From Saprospiraceae bacterium (GTDB taxonomy: Bacteria > Bacteroidota > Bacteroidia > Chitinophagales > Saprospiraceae): a stretch of 64,000 nucleotides of DNA. Both the position numbers and the translations under genes were made by a program. The notes below the pieces were generated by a model. That model ran no database searches and was not told the origin of the DNA. It saw only the letters and a list, made by a program, of their open reading frames with translations. Positions within the stretch are counted from its first letter, which is position 1, and each line of letters begins with the position of its first letter. Shown one piece after another: positions 18,369-27,757 of the stretch. The stretch spans positions 372,001 to 436,000 of the forward strand of contig JADJPZ010000002.1 of the NCBI GenBank assembly GCA_016713025.1, given 5' to 3'.

Positions 18369-21300
18369 ATGAAACCAATTTATATTATCATCTTCACTTT
18401 TTTATTCTACACGATCCATGGTCAGTTGCCTGCTGATGTAAAAAATACCATTTTGGTCAATGGTTTTGTAAAAAAGACTGATGGACTTGATTTTTCATAC
18501 AATTCTTCGATTCCTGTGGCTAAAGAGTGTATGCTCATACGCGCTTATGATGGAAAATCAACTATGGAATGGGAGACAGCACCGGCACCGTCAAGTGTTG
18601 GAAAAGATGTCACTTTTGTATGGCTTGCAGGTATAGGGTCTTCGCCAGGTATTGGCTATTTTGATGTGGTCATCGATGGTGTCAAAAGTTTTACTTTTGC
18701 TACAGACGGCAGCAATGACTGGCACCAAAAAGCCGCCAATGGTATGTCTCTTCATTTTAAAAGTGATATGACAGACTCGCATGGAGACAGATTCGGATTT
18801 ATGTATCTGAAAGTGCCATCTCAATTATTGGTCCAAGGCAAGCCTTTGAAAATTAGAATTACGGGTCAAAACAACAATAAATCATCCTGGTATATGACCT
18901 TTAAATTTCAATTGGAGGACGGTATCAAGGTGACAACACAGCCAGGTATCATCAAATCCGGTAATAAACAATACCAGTTAGCCATTGCCAATGTGCTGCA
19001 CTTCGGAGCTGATACAAAAGCAAAAATTTTTATCGAAAGCAAACTTATGTCTGAACCGGATGTAAAGTTTGGATACAATTATCTCAAGCTTCAATTACCG
19101 GTATCAGACAAAACAAAAAATGTCCCTTACAGACTCGAAATAGTAGGTAAAAAATATACAGGTCAACTCAACATCAGCCCCGTAAGAAAATGGAATGTAC
19201 ATTTTGTACAGCATTCGCATACGGATATCGGATATACGCGATCACAAACTGAAATTCTTGCGGAGCATCTTCGCTTTATAGATTATGCATTGGATTATTG
19301 CGACAATACTGATCAATATCATGAAGCGGCAAAATTCAGATGGACATGCGAAGCATCATGGGCCGTGGATGAATACCTGAGGAGCAGACCGGCATCTCAG
19401 GTGAAAAGACTCAAAAAGAGAATATCTGAAGGAAGAATAGAAGTTACAGGAATGTACTTCAATTTTGACGAATTGCCAGATGAGCAGATATTGGCGGCAT
19501 CCCTTCAACCCTTAAAAAGGATCAAAGATCACGGCATCAATGTAAAAACAGCCATGCAAAATGATGTCAATGGTATCGGATGGAGCCTTTGTGATTACTA
19601 TAGTGATATGGGTGTCAAATACCTCAATATGGGAACCCATGGACACAGGGCATTGATCTGTTTTGACAAGCCTACATTATTCTGGTGGGAGTCACCATCC
19701 GGAAAAAGAATGCTGACGTTCCGCGCAGAACACTACATGACCGGAAATACAGTTTTTAAAATTCATGCTCAGAATTTTAATGTATTTGAAACCGAATTGC
19801 TCAACTATCTCAGAGAACTTGAAGCTAAAGGTTATGCTTATGATAAAATAGCCATACAACATTCGGGTTACCTCACCGACAATTCCGCACCTTCAACACT
19901 TGCAAGTGATATGATCCGTCAGTGGAATGAAAAATACGAGTGGCCAAAACTAAAAACTGCTATCTCCACCACTTTTTTTGAAGAGATGGAATCAGCCGGT
20001 CATCAGTTTGAAGTGATCAAAGGTGCATGGCCCGACTGGTGGACAGATGGTTTCGGAGCATCAGCCCGGGAAGTTGCCACTACCAGAACTGCCCAAAGTG
20101 ATTTTATAGCCAATACTGCCGGTATGACTATGGCAGCTATACAGGGAGCAAAACTGCCGTCAGGTATAGGAAATCGTATCGATGACACCAACTCCGCACT
20201 GCTGTTTTATACAGAGCATACAGTAGGGTATCATGCCAGTGTCAATGATCCTTACCACAAATACAGCATGGAACAAAAGTCACTTAAGGAGTCATACGCG
20301 TGGGAGGCCGGAAGACGAGCTAAAATGCTGGGTGAAGAGACGATGGGACTGCTTCAGAGCTTTGTGCAGCGCGAAAAAGATCCGTCAATCATCGTTTATA
20401 ATACTTTGAACTGGGAGCGCAGCGGTTTGATCAGAGTGTATATAGATCATCAGATCCTGCCAAGATACACTTCCTTTTATATCACCGATCAGGCTGGAAA
20501 TCCACTTAAGGCTCAACCTGTAGAACACCATTCTGATGGTACATATTGGGCTATATGGGCAGATAGAATTCCTGCATTCGGCTATAAAAAATTTGTCATA
20601 ACAACCGATAAAAATAAACCATTAGCTACGACTAAAGGTGATGAATTTAAAGATGGTGTTATTGAAAATAAATTCTACAAAATAAAAATTGACTTTGCAG
20701 AAGGTGGAATTTCAAGTTTGATAGATAAAGACCTGAATGCTGAACTTGTGGATATTAAAAGTACCTATAAACTCGGAGAATTTATCTATGAACGCTTGAG
20801 CAACAGGTCGCAGATGGAGTCCCGTGTGCTCAACAATTTTACGAGAAAAGGTCTGGATTCTGTCTGGTATGATGGGTATGAAACGGGTGCTATCTGGAAT
20901 ACCATAAGATGTAAAGGAAATACCGTAGCGGCCAATGAAAAAGGGACTTATGTGTTTGAAATAAGGATATTTAATGATGTGAAACGTATAGATTTGTTTT
21001 ATGCCATTGACAAAAAGCTGGAAACGGCACCTGAAGGTATTTATATAGCATTTCCTTTTGCAATGGATGGTGGGCAGTTGGCATTTGATGTACAGGGCGG
21101 AGAGGTCAGAGCCGGAATCGACCAGATACCCGGATCATCCAATGACTGGAATACGGTACAAAACTATGCGCGACTTTATGACAAAAACGGTCAGGTATTG
21201 TTGTCTTCATCTGAAATGCCACTCATGCAGTTTGGTGCCATCAACACCGGCAGGTACAAGGCCGGCGCGAAACCTGAGCGCACACACATCTTTGGATGGC

Positions 21301-21737
21301 CCATGAACAATTATTGGGTGACCAATTTTAATGCATATCAGTTTGGAGGCCATGAATGGATGTACACCATATCAGGGGTTAAAAATCCATCTGCTACAGA
21401 AGCTGTCAGATTCGGATGGGGAAAAAGAACTCCTTTCCTGAGCAGGGTATTACCGGGTGGAGGCACAGGTGGATCTGATTGGTCAGGTAGTTTTTTAAAA
21501 GGATGGGCCGATAATTTGTTGTTGGTCAGTGCTATTCCTGGGGCTGATGGCAAGTCAGCCATCTTACACCTTAGGGAAACTGAGAGCAAAAATGCAGTTC
21601 TTCGCTTGTACAATGGAAAATCAGAAAAACCCATTAATTTGATTCAAACTGATGTCACCGGAGAGCCAGTAAAAAATGGCAACAATGTGTTTAATCCACT
21701 TGAAAGTAAGTTTTTCAGGGTGATGATTAAGGAATAG
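18369..21737 (+). CDS. Exported glycoside hydrolase family 38 alpha-mannosidase
   Basis: A 1122-residue protein with signal peptide MKPIYIIIFTFLFYTIHGQ. After an N-terminal beta region of about 270 residues comes the GH38 catalytic domain: HSHTDIGYT (zinc His and Asp, 282-286) and MQNDVNGIGWSL with the probable nucleophile D399. The GH38 middle and C-terminal beta domains follow (LKESYAWEAGRRA, SIIVYNTLNWERSGLI). It would release mannose from alpha-mannosides in the periplasm or outside. Being last in the operon with regulator, kinase, permease and isomerase, it defines the pathway as mannoside degradation. No SusC/SusD pair adjoins it. Confidence 0.92.
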   Translation: MKPIYIIIFTFLFYTIHGQLPADVKNTILVNGFVKKTDGLDFSYNSSIPVAKECMLIRAYDGKSTMEWETAPAPSSVGKDVTFVWLAGIGSSPGIGYFDVVIDGVKSFTFATDGSNDWHQKAANGMSLHFKSDMTDSHGDRFGFMYLKVPSQLLVQGKPLKIRITGQNNNKSSWYMTFKFQLEDGIKVTTQPGIIKSGNKQYQLAIANVLHFGADTKAKIFIESKLMSEPDVKFGYNYLKLQLPVSDKTKNVPYRLEIVGKKYTGQLNISPVRKWNVHFVQHSHTDIGYTRSQTEILAEHLRFIDYALDYCDNTDQYHEAAKFRWTCEASWAVDEYLRSRPASQVKRLKKRISEGRIEVTGMYFNFDELPDEQILAASLQPLKRIKDHGINVKTAMQNDVNGIGWSLCDYYSDMGVKYLNMGTHGHRALICFDKPTLFWWESPSGKRMLTFRAEHYMTGNTVFKIHAQNFNVFETELLNYLRELEAKGYAYDKIAIQHSGYLTDNSAPSTLASDMIRQWNEKYEWPKLKTAISTTFFEEMESAGHQFEVIKGAWPDWWTDGFGASAREVATTRTAQSDFIANTAGMTMAAIQGAKLPSGIGNRIDDTNSALLFYTEHTVGYHASVNDPYHKYSMEQKSLKESYAWEAGRRAKMLGEETMGLLQSFVQREKDPSIIVYNTLNWERSGLIRVYIDHQILPRYTSFYITDQAGNPLKAQPVEHHSDGTYWAIWADRIPAFGYKKFVITTDKNKPLATTKGDEFKDGVIENKFYKIKIDFAEGGISSLIDKDLNAELVDIKSTYKLGEFIYERLSNRSQMESRVLNNFTRKGLDSVWYDGYETGAIWNTIRCKGNTVAANEKGTYVFEIRIFNDVKRIDLFYAIDKKLETAPEGIYIAFPFAMDGGQLAFDVQGGEVRAGIDQIPGSSNDWNTVQNYARLYDKNGQVLLSSSEMPLMQFGAINTGRYKAGAKPERTHIFGWPMNNYWVTNFNAYQFGGHEWMYTISGVKNPSATEAVRFGWGKRTPFLSRVLPGGGTGGSDWSGSFLKGWADNLLLVSAIPGADGKSAILHLRETESKNAVLRLYNGKSEKPINLIQTDVTGEPVKNGNNVFNPLESKFFRVMIKE

Positions 21738-21771
21738 AACTTGGCAATTCCATATATATTTTTATAAAAAA

Positions 21772-22332
21772 ATGAAGAAACAAAATTCCATACAATTGTT
21801 TGAAGATAGAAAGGTAAGAACCTTGTAGAATGACGAACACGAAAAATGGTTTATTTCCATTATTGATGTAATTGAAATATTAACCAATACTGATGAAATA
21901 TTAACCAATACTGATAGACCAAGAAAATATTGGAACGATTTAAAAGCAAACCTCAAAAAAGAAGGAAGTGAGTTGTCCGAAAAAATCGGACTACTCAAAA
22001 TGCAATCAGTCGATGGTAAATTTTATTTAACCGATGTAGCTGACACTGAACAACTTTTTCGTCTGATTCAGTCCATTCCATCGCCAAAGGCAGAACCGTT
22101 TAAACTTTGGTTAGCACAAATGGCGAAAAATATTATTCAGAAAAAAGAAAGCGGAATACCGTTTTTAAGAGTACAAAATCTTTCACAAACAGGCGTTTTA
22201 GAGTTTGACGATTGTAAATACATCAACGAAGAAATATACAACGGAATGCTGAAAAGAAGCTTGGTTTCAGCAGGTGATTTGTTAGTAAAGACAGTTCAAT
22301 TCTGTACTGTTTATCTGATTTTGCAATCTTAA
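21772..22332 (+). pseudogene. BRO-N (phage antirepressor-like) / HsdS chimeric remnant
   Basis: From the ATG at 21772 the frame reads MKKQNSIQLFEDRKVRTL, then TAG, then NDEHEKWFISIIDVIEIL. Known BRO-N proteins have Trp at the stop, so TGG became TAG. A 21-bp unit is tandemly duplicated in frame (21874-21894 and 21895-21915). After ADTEQLFRLIQSIPSPKAEP and KLWLAQMAKN (about 22125) the family resemblance ends and the frame continues as GIPFLRVQNLSQTGVLEFDD…LKRSLVSAGDLLVKT, which looks like a target-recognition segment of a type I restriction HsdS subunit. It is thus a fused relic of two accessory genes, not functional. Confidence 0.75.
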
Positions 22333-22493
22333 CTATGTTTACATTTTGATTCAGCCCGCATGAAATCATGCTTCTACATGATTTTAATCATTGCTATTTT
22401 CACAAAAAAATAGTAAGCTTTGTTCAGATTTTTAATTAATAGCGTAAATGAAAAGTAAAAGCATTTCTTTAAATATTTTTATTAATCAATGAC

Positions 22494-23240
22494 ATGAAAG
22501 CTAAAAATGAAACTATAAATACTTTTAGAATCCAATCAAATATTTTGGTGGTCATTTGCTCGTTCATTATCGTCGTTTTATTGAGTGGGTGCAGCGTTAC
22601 GGGATTATTGATAGGAAGTCAAATAAAAAGCAAAAAAAATGTTACGAAGCAGGTTCGTGGATGGGAAATAAACAATATAGCCAAAGATAAACCATTAATA
22701 GTTGTTTTAAAGAATGGTGATTCTATTTCCGGGTTTTTTAAAAAGGAAGAATTAATGCCTTTAGAAGCATATTCAGATTTTTATACACAAAAGACAGAAG
22801 GGCTTAATGTTGGATTTAAATTACCTCGCATAGGAGACTCAATTGTCTTTTATGCAAGTTCTGGAAATAATTATAATCAAGGTAAAAATCAAACCATTTC
22901 GTCCATATTTTGGGGTTTTGATTATAACAATTTAATAGTACAGGGAAATTATAATTTACCTGTAAGATATCCTTTGAATAATATTTATTCTCCACATATT
23001 AATTTCGACGAAATAAAAATACTCATAAAATCAGGAAGTTTACCAGTCAGAAGCATTCTAAGTTTCAACTCAGTAAATGTTCAACACGATATAAGATCGT
23101 ATGATATTCAAGATATTTCTTACGTAAATTCAAAAAGCAAAGCTCTCCCAGGATTTATGCTGGGATTAATTATTGATTTTCTGATTTTGTCAAATTTTGA
23201 TGGAGTTGGCCTGCAGGGAAGTTTAGACCTTTTTAATTGA
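22494..23240 (+). CDS. Lipoprotein of unknown function, tandem paralogue 1
   Basis: A 248-residue protein. The hydrophobic segment SNILVVICSFIIVVLLSGCS ends in a lipobox (LSGC, Cys near residue 33), preceded by a rather long polar N-terminus. After it come G-x-x-I-G-S and a predicted beta-rich body with LIVVLKNGDSISGFF, an SH3-like or Sm-like start. The C-terminus has a glycine-containing hydrophobic segment (LPGFMLGLIIDFLILSNF), possibly membrane-active. The next gene is a paralogue with the same layout and a nearly identical signal region. I do not recognise a named family. Confidence 0.7.
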   Translation: MKAKNETINTFRIQSNILVVICSFIIVVLLSGCSVTGLLIGSQIKSKKNVTKQVRGWEINNIAKDKPLIVVLKNGDSISGFFKKEELMPLEAYSDFYTQKTEGLNVGFKLPRIGDSIVFYASSGNNYNQGKNQTISSIFWGFDYNNLIVQGNYNLPVRYPLNNIYSPHINFDEIKILIKSGSLPVRSILSFNSVNVQHDIRSYDIQDISYVNSKSKALPGFMLGLIIDFLILSNFDGVGLQGSLDLFN

Positions 23241-23257
23241 AACTTAAAAGTTAAGTT

Positions 23258-23989
23258 ATGAAAGCTAAAAATAAAACTATAAATACTTTAGGCATCCAAT
23301 CTAATATTCTGGTGGTCATTTGCTCGTTCATTATCGTCGTTTTATTGAGTGGGTGCAGTATTACCGGTGCACTTATCGGGAGTACTATAAAAACAAAGGA
23401 AAATATTCGGGTTTCAGGATCGGAAATTGACAAAATAGGTAAGGATAATCATGTAAAGGTAGTATTAAAAAATGCAGATACTTTACAGGGCTTTTTTAAA
23501 GGAACAGATCTTGTTCCACTTGATGAATATACAGCCATTTATCGGGACAGAAGTTCAAAGTTATTGCTGGATTTCAAACTGCCTCAACCGGGAGATACTT
23601 TTACTTTTAAAATAATTAAAGGAAACAGCTCTATTCAGCAGAAAAATATAACCTACTCCTACATTTTTGAAGGCTTTGACCTGAACAGGATAATATTAAA
23701 AGACAGTAAAAACAATATTAGATTTTATTCATTGAGTAACATCTATACTGCCAACACAAATTTGAGTAAAATTAATGATCTGATTGTTTTAGGAGAACTT
23801 CCAACGAGGACAATTTTGAATGTTTCAACAATAGATGGTATAAAAAAGATAAAGCCTTCAGATATATATTGTATTGATTTTCAAAAGTCAAAAAACCACC
23901 CAATTTCCGGACTTCTTATCGGCTTGGTTGTGGACATTATTTTAGCCCCAAAATCAATCTGGCTGCTTGCAAATTTATTAAATTTTTGA
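23258..23989 (+). CDS. Lipoprotein of unknown function, tandem paralogue 2
   Basis: A 243-residue paralogue of the preceding gene, 17 bp downstream. The signal region carries the same lipobox (LLSGCSITGALIGS) and the body repeats the pattern VKVVLKNADTLQGFFKGTDL, ILKDSKNNIRFYSLSNIYTA and a hydrophobic C-terminus (ISGLLIGLVVDIILAP). The signal region shares 49 identical bases with paralogue 1 (23310-23358 with 22546-22594), while the bodies are far more diverged. The pair probably forms an operon; its role is unknown. Confidence 0.7.
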   Translation: MKAKNKTINTLGIQSNILVVICSFIIVVLLSGCSITGALIGSTIKTKENIRVSGSEIDKIGKDNHVKVVLKNADTLQGFFKGTDLVPLDEYTAIYRDRSSKLLLDFKLPQPGDTFTFKIIKGNSSIQQKNITYSYIFEGFDLNRIILKDSKNNIRFYSLSNIYTANTNLSKINDLIVLGELPTRTILNVSTIDGIKKIKPSDIYCIDFQKSKNHPISGLLIGLVVDIILAPKSIWLLANLLNF

Positions 23990-24179
23990 ATCACCTCGCC
24001 ATGTCAACCAAAACCTATCCAACAGAAACTTATAACATGAAGTTGAAAATATTATTTGGAGAGAGCACTAGAACCTTTAAGATAGGTATGTTTATTGGCA
24101 GTTTTGGTGAATGATGATTAAAAACTTCTTTGGATATTGGATTTTTTATTTTACATTAGCGCCATAGAACAGTATAATT

Positions 24180-24590
24180 ATGAGCCCTACAGTCAAAAAT
24201 ATCATTGTTTTTATCGGCGCACTGGTTGCAGGAGGTGTCGTAGTATTTGGATTGGAATCATTGAGTCATCAGATATTTCCGCCACCTTCTGACATCAATC
24301 CAAACAATTTGGAAAGTTTAAAGAGTATCATGAAAAATGCCCCTGCCGGTAGTCTTGCTTTGGTGATTCTGGCACACGCAGCGGGTGCGATGGTTTCCGG
24401 ATGGATTATCGGTCGTTTTGCGTCATCTTCACATCGCTTATTGGCTATGGGCATAGGATTGTTATGGACAATAACCGGAGTGGCCAATTTAGTCATGATT
24501 CCTCATCCAGTGTGGTTTTCTATTGCAGATGCATGTGTGTATTTGCCTATGACATTACTGGGATTAAAGTTAGCGACAAAAACTACTTAA
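24180..24590 (+). CDS. Small integral membrane protein, about four TM segments
   Basis: A 136-residue protein with hydrophobic segments at about 7-26, 55-78, 85-107 and 113-132. Between the first two lies a short polar loop with IFPPPSDINPNNLESL. The second and third segments are Gly/Ala-rich (HAAGAMVSGWIIGRFASSS). No enzyme motif is seen. It precedes another small membrane protein in the same direction (37-bp gap), so the two are probably cotranscribed and end at the strong terminator at 25210. Function unknown. Confidence 0.7.
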   Translation: MSPTVKNIIVFIGALVAGGVVVFGLESLSHQIFPPPSDINPNNLESLKSIMKNAPAGSLALVILAHAAGAMVSGWIIGRFASSSHRLLAMGIGLLWTITGVANLVMIPHPVWFSIADACVYLPMTLLGLKLATKTT

Positions 24591-24627
24591 TTCATCGATT
24601 TTTTCACTATCAAAACAATCAGATACA

Positions 24628-25173
24628 ATGATGAACACAAAAATGATTATTGGAGTAGTTGTCGGAGGATTTTTAGTTTTCCTTTGGCAGTTTTTATCCT
24701 GGGCTATGCTCAATCTACATGGCTCTGAACAAAAATACACAGCTGAACAGGATGCCATCCTGCAGATGTTGGGAGAAAAACTTCCTGAAGAAGGAAGCTA
24801 TTATCTACCCATGTCTCCGCCTGGCACATCTTCTGAAGACCAGCAAAAAATGATGGATGCATCAGCCGGAAAACCCTGGGCTCAAATATCATATCACAAA
24901 TCCATGAATACGGCCATGGGCATGAATATGTTCAGAGGGTTTCTGACAGATATTGTGGCGGTATTTCTGCTCGTGTGGTTATTGGGCAAAATCCCCGAAT
25001 GTACGATGGGTACATCCATTATGGCTTCTGTTGCTGTAGGTGTAATCGGTTACCTCACCACTGAATATACCAACTCCATATGGTTTGAAACCAACTCTAT
25101 GCCTGACTTGATAGACGCCGTAGTATCATGGGCACTCTGCGGTACCTGGTTGGGTTACTGGATGAACAGATAG
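24628..25173 (+). CDS. Membrane protein of unknown function
   Basis: A 181-residue protein with an N-terminal TM (about 5-26), an external polar segment of some 70 residues containing LPEEGSYYLPMSPPGTSSED, then three hydrophobic segments (LTDIVAVFLLVWLLG, SIMASVAVGVIGYLTT, VVSWALCGTWLGYW). I have seen similar Bacteroidota proteins annotated only as hypothetical. It is the second gene of a two-gene unit. Confidence 0.7.
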   Translation: MMNTKMIIGVVVGGFLVFLWQFLSWAMLNLHGSEQKYTAEQDAILQMLGEKLPEEGSYYLPMSPPGTSSEDQQKMMDASAGKPWAQISYHKSMNTAMGMNMFRGFLTDIVAVFLLVWLLGKIPECTMGTSIMASVAVGVIGYLTTEYTNSIWFETNSMPDLIDAVVSWALCGTWLGYWMNR

Positions 25174-25209
25174 AAAATTTATTACCTGCAAAACAATTCG
25201 AATTCCATA

Positions 25210-25243
25210 ATGCCATGCAGCAGTATTGTTGCATGGCATTTTT
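25210..25243 (+). terminator. Rho-independent terminator
   Basis: Perfect 10-bp stem ATGCCATGCA (25210-25219) and TGCATGGCAT (25230-25239), a 10-base loop, then TTTTT. It closes the membrane-protein unit. Confidence 0.9.
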
Positions 25244-25275
25244 AATTTACCTATGGTGTTATAAATTATCCTAAC

Positions 25276-25306
25276 TTGGGACTCTGTCATTATTTATGTA
25301 TTTTTG
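25276..25306 (+). promoter_or_regulatory. Bacteroidota promoter with -33 and -7 boxes
   Basis: TTG at 25276-25278 and TATTTTTG at 25299-25306 with 20 bases between them: a good match to the -33 TTG / -7 TAnnTTTG pattern. The in-frame TTG at 25304 lies inside the -7 box, so it cannot be a start codon of the next gene. Confidence 0.7.
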
Positions 25307-25342
25307 CAGCCTTCTAAAATATTAAAGATTTTTAGTTTTACC

Positions 25343-26752
25343 ATGGAATATCAAATGATAAAAACCGAGCAGAAAGCCCTGGACATCAACCTGAATGATC
25401 CGATTTACGGCACTTTTGCCGAGATAGGAGCCGGTCAGGAAGTAGCAAGAAACTTTTTTCAGGCCGGGGCAGCCGCAGGGACCATCGCCAAAACAATGTC
25501 AGCATACGACAAAACCTATTCAGATGCTATTTATGGTGCAGAACCATCAGGCAGGTATGTTTCAGAAGCCAGACTTTACAAAATGTTGCATCATGAGTGG
25601 AGCCTGATGGAAGAAAGGCTGAGTAAAACCCGACCGGATGCGACATTTTTTGTGTTTGCAGATACTGTTCAAGCTATCAATTATACCCGTACTATCAAAG
25701 GAAATGGCTGGATGGGTTTAAGATTCAGATTGAAGCCCGATGGCCCTGTCAACGATATGGTATTGCATGTAAAAATGCTGGATACTAACAACAGGCTTCA
25801 ACAGGAAGCCATAGGTGTCCTTGGGGTAAATATGATTTATGCTTCATTTTATTGTAATGATGATCCGGAGAAAATGGTCAGGTCTCTCGTCGATAATATC
25901 AAGGATCGCGTCAGCATCGATCTGCTCAGAATCAACGGAGAAGATTTCAATTATTTTGACAAAAGGATCTTATCCCTTTACTTGGTGAAACATAAGCTTA
26001 CATCGGTAGCTATGTTTGACATCAACAAGACGGGAATACATCCTTCTGAATTTTTGTATAAGGAGGCGCTCATGGTCATCCGAGGCAATTTTAGACCCCC
26101 TACGCTGGTAACACTCGATGCTATCAGTTGCAGCTATGCCCAATTCAGGGCAGAAACAAAACTGGCCGACGAAAAACTAAACCTTATGATGGAGCTTACG
26201 ATGGACAGGCTCAAAACAGACGATGATGAAGTAAACGAAAAGGATTTTCTCGAGAGAGCTGACATGCTCAGTGCATTGGGTCACAATGTTTTACTCTCTG
26301 ATTGTGTCAACCATGAAATGCTGATCAACTACCTCAATGATTATAAAATTTCCCATCTCGGATTGGTAATTGGTGCTCGGGAATTGAAAAAAATCATATC
26401 TGAAAAATTTGAACAAAATCAGGACGGAAGATTGTTGGTGGCCTTCGGTGAACTGTTCAGTCAGAATATCCGCGTGTACGTATATCCTGCTCAAAATCAA
26501 GATGACGACTCTATTTCCACAGCAGAAACGCTTCAGGTTCCTGAGGGCATTAAGTTCTTGTACAAATACCTTCTCGACAGCAAGCAAATAGTCCCTGTGA
26601 CAGCATTCAATAAAAATATTCTCAATATCTATCCGCATGATGTCCTTCAGGAAATCAAAGAAAATATAAAAGGATGGGAAACAAAATTACCAGCATCATT
26701 GGCACAACTTATCAAATCGCAAAAATTGTTTAGTTATAAAGGTGATTGTTGA
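25343..26752 (+). CDS. Conserved Bacteroidota cytosolic protein (often mislabelled TonB-dependent receptor or NMN adenylyltransferase)
   Basis: About 469 residues from the ATG at 25343; the promoter position rules out the earlier TTG. It has no signal peptide and no TM segments. The N-terminus carries a very conserved block with ALDINLNDPIYGTFAEIGAG and QEVARNFFQAGAAAGTIAKT, followed by ARLYKMLHHEWSLMEERL and NGWMGLRFRLKP. I recall this family as widespread in Bacteroidota and other phyla with inconsistent database names, none supported by motifs: there is no TonB box or beta-barrel pattern and no HxGH nucleotidyltransferase signature. Real function unknown. Confidence 0.8.
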   Translation: MEYQMIKTEQKALDINLNDPIYGTFAEIGAGQEVARNFFQAGAAAGTIAKTMSAYDKTYSDAIYGAEPSGRYVSEARLYKMLHHEWSLMEERLSKTRPDATFFVFADTVQAINYTRTIKGNGWMGLRFRLKPDGPVNDMVLHVKMLDTNNRLQQEAIGVLGVNMIYASFYCNDDPEKMVRSLVDNIKDRVSIDLLRINGEDFNYFDKRILSLYLVKHKLTSVAMFDINKTGIHPSEFLYKEALMVIRGNFRPPTLVTLDAISCSYAQFRAETKLADEKLNLMMELTMDRLKTDDDEVNEKDFLERADMLSALGHNVLLSDCVNHEMLINYLNDYKISHLGLVIGARELKKIISEKFEQNQDGRLLVAFGELFSQNIRVYVYPAQNQDDDSISTAETLQVPEGIKFLYKYLLDSKQIVPVTAFNKNILNIYPHDVLQEIKENIKGWETKLPASLAQLIKSQKLFSYKGDC

Positions 26753-26794
26753 TAAAATTTCAGAACATGATACTCACTGTAAAAGAAGTTTTTA

Positions 26795-26802
26795 TATATT
26801 TG
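26795..26802 (+). promoter_or_regulatory. -7 promoter box
   Basis: TATATTTG fits TAnnTTTG and lies 36 bases before the ATG at 26839. No clear -33 box. Confidence 0.4.
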
Positions 26803-26838
26803 TAAAAAATATTTTCATCATAAAAAAATACTTTGATT

Positions 26839-27618
26839 ATGTCTGGTAAAAATATGATCCAAAATGCCATAAGTTATGGTTATGAATTTAAAATAGGAGA
26901 TTATATATCCCGAGGTTTTAAGATTTTTAAAGATAATCCCGGAGGATTTATAGGCTTTGCAGTATTGTTTTTTATCATCAGTATTGTAATCCAAATGATC
27001 CCTTTATTAGGGTTTTTAATTGCTATTGTAGTTTCACCGCCATTATCTGTGGGAATAGCTATCGCATCACATAAGCAAGAAAAAGATGGAGACATGGCTT
27101 TTGGAAATTTTTTCAAGGGATTTGATCATATAGGACAGTTGATTGTTGCATATATTATCATGCTTGTAGTTTATTTGATCATTGCTTTACCATTGATATT
27201 TATGGTCGGTTTTGAATTGATCTCATCATTTGCATCAGGAGACCCAGAAGCCATATTGGAGTCTGGTCAGGAATTAGCAAAATTAGGTATTTGGTTTTTG
27301 GTTTTTGCAATGGTATTTACTTATTTGGGAGTATGTCTGAGATGGACCAATTATCTTATTGTATTTCACAAATATGACGCAGTCTCGGCCATAAAGACAA
27401 GTTGGCAATTGGTCAACAAAAGATGGATCTGGCATTTTCTTTTTCTGTTATTGTGCGGTTTGATAATGTTAGCAGGTTTTATTGCATTGCTTGTTGGTAT
27501 TGTAGCAGCATATCCTATCATTATGGCAGCTGACTATGCTGGCTATGCTGATATCACGGGTCTGAATCAGGGTGACGACGATATCAATGAGCTGGGAACA
27601 GACGTAGATTTAGTTTGA
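26839..27618 (+). CDS. Integral membrane protein, about five or six TM segments
   Basis: About 259 residues from the ATG at 26839. An amphipathic N-terminus (YEFKIGDYISRGFKIFKDNP) leads into hydrophobic segments near 35-75, 100-130, 155-175 and 205-235. This order (a short helix with G-x-x-L/F-x-x-A/G-x-x-x-F-x-x-N-P-x-x-F and then TM pairs) resembles the glycerophosphodiester phosphodiesterase membrane-domain and DUF975-like proteins of Firmicutes and Bacteroidota. There is no catalytic motif. The acidic tail is cytosolic or periplasmic. Function unknown. Confidence 0.7.
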   Translation: MSGKNMIQNAISYGYEFKIGDYISRGFKIFKDNPGGFIGFAVLFFIISIVIQMIPLLGFLIAIVVSPPLSVGIAIASHKQEKDGDMAFGNFFKGFDHIGQLIVAYIIMLVVYLIIALPLIFMVGFELISSFASGDPEAILESGQELAKLGIWFLVFAMVFTYLGVCLRWTNYLIVFHKYDAVSAIKTSWQLVNKRWIWHFLFLLLCGLIMLAGFIALLVGIVAAYPIIMAADYAGYADITGLNQGDDDINELGTDVDLV

Positions 27619-27757
27619 TTTTGGACTTTAATTCAGTTCATTCGTCGAAATTGAGCGTTTTAAGGTAGGTAAAGAAATTAATTTTCCGTTTTTATTGTTG
27701 AATTTTCAAAATTGGAATGATTTTTTCTATATACTATCATGGTGAAATTCATTTTAA

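Noticed and set aside
21738..22493. Active restriction-modification or phage locus
   Set aside because: Only fragments remain; there is no methylase, translocase or integrase in the window.
24001..24114. 37-codon ORF between the lipoprotein and membrane-protein genes
   Set aside because: No recognisable feature and no upstream signal; too short to support.
25304..25342. TTG start giving 13 extra residues to the conserved cytosolic protein
   Set aside because: The TTG is part of the TATTTTTG -7 promoter box, so it is not transcribed into the message.
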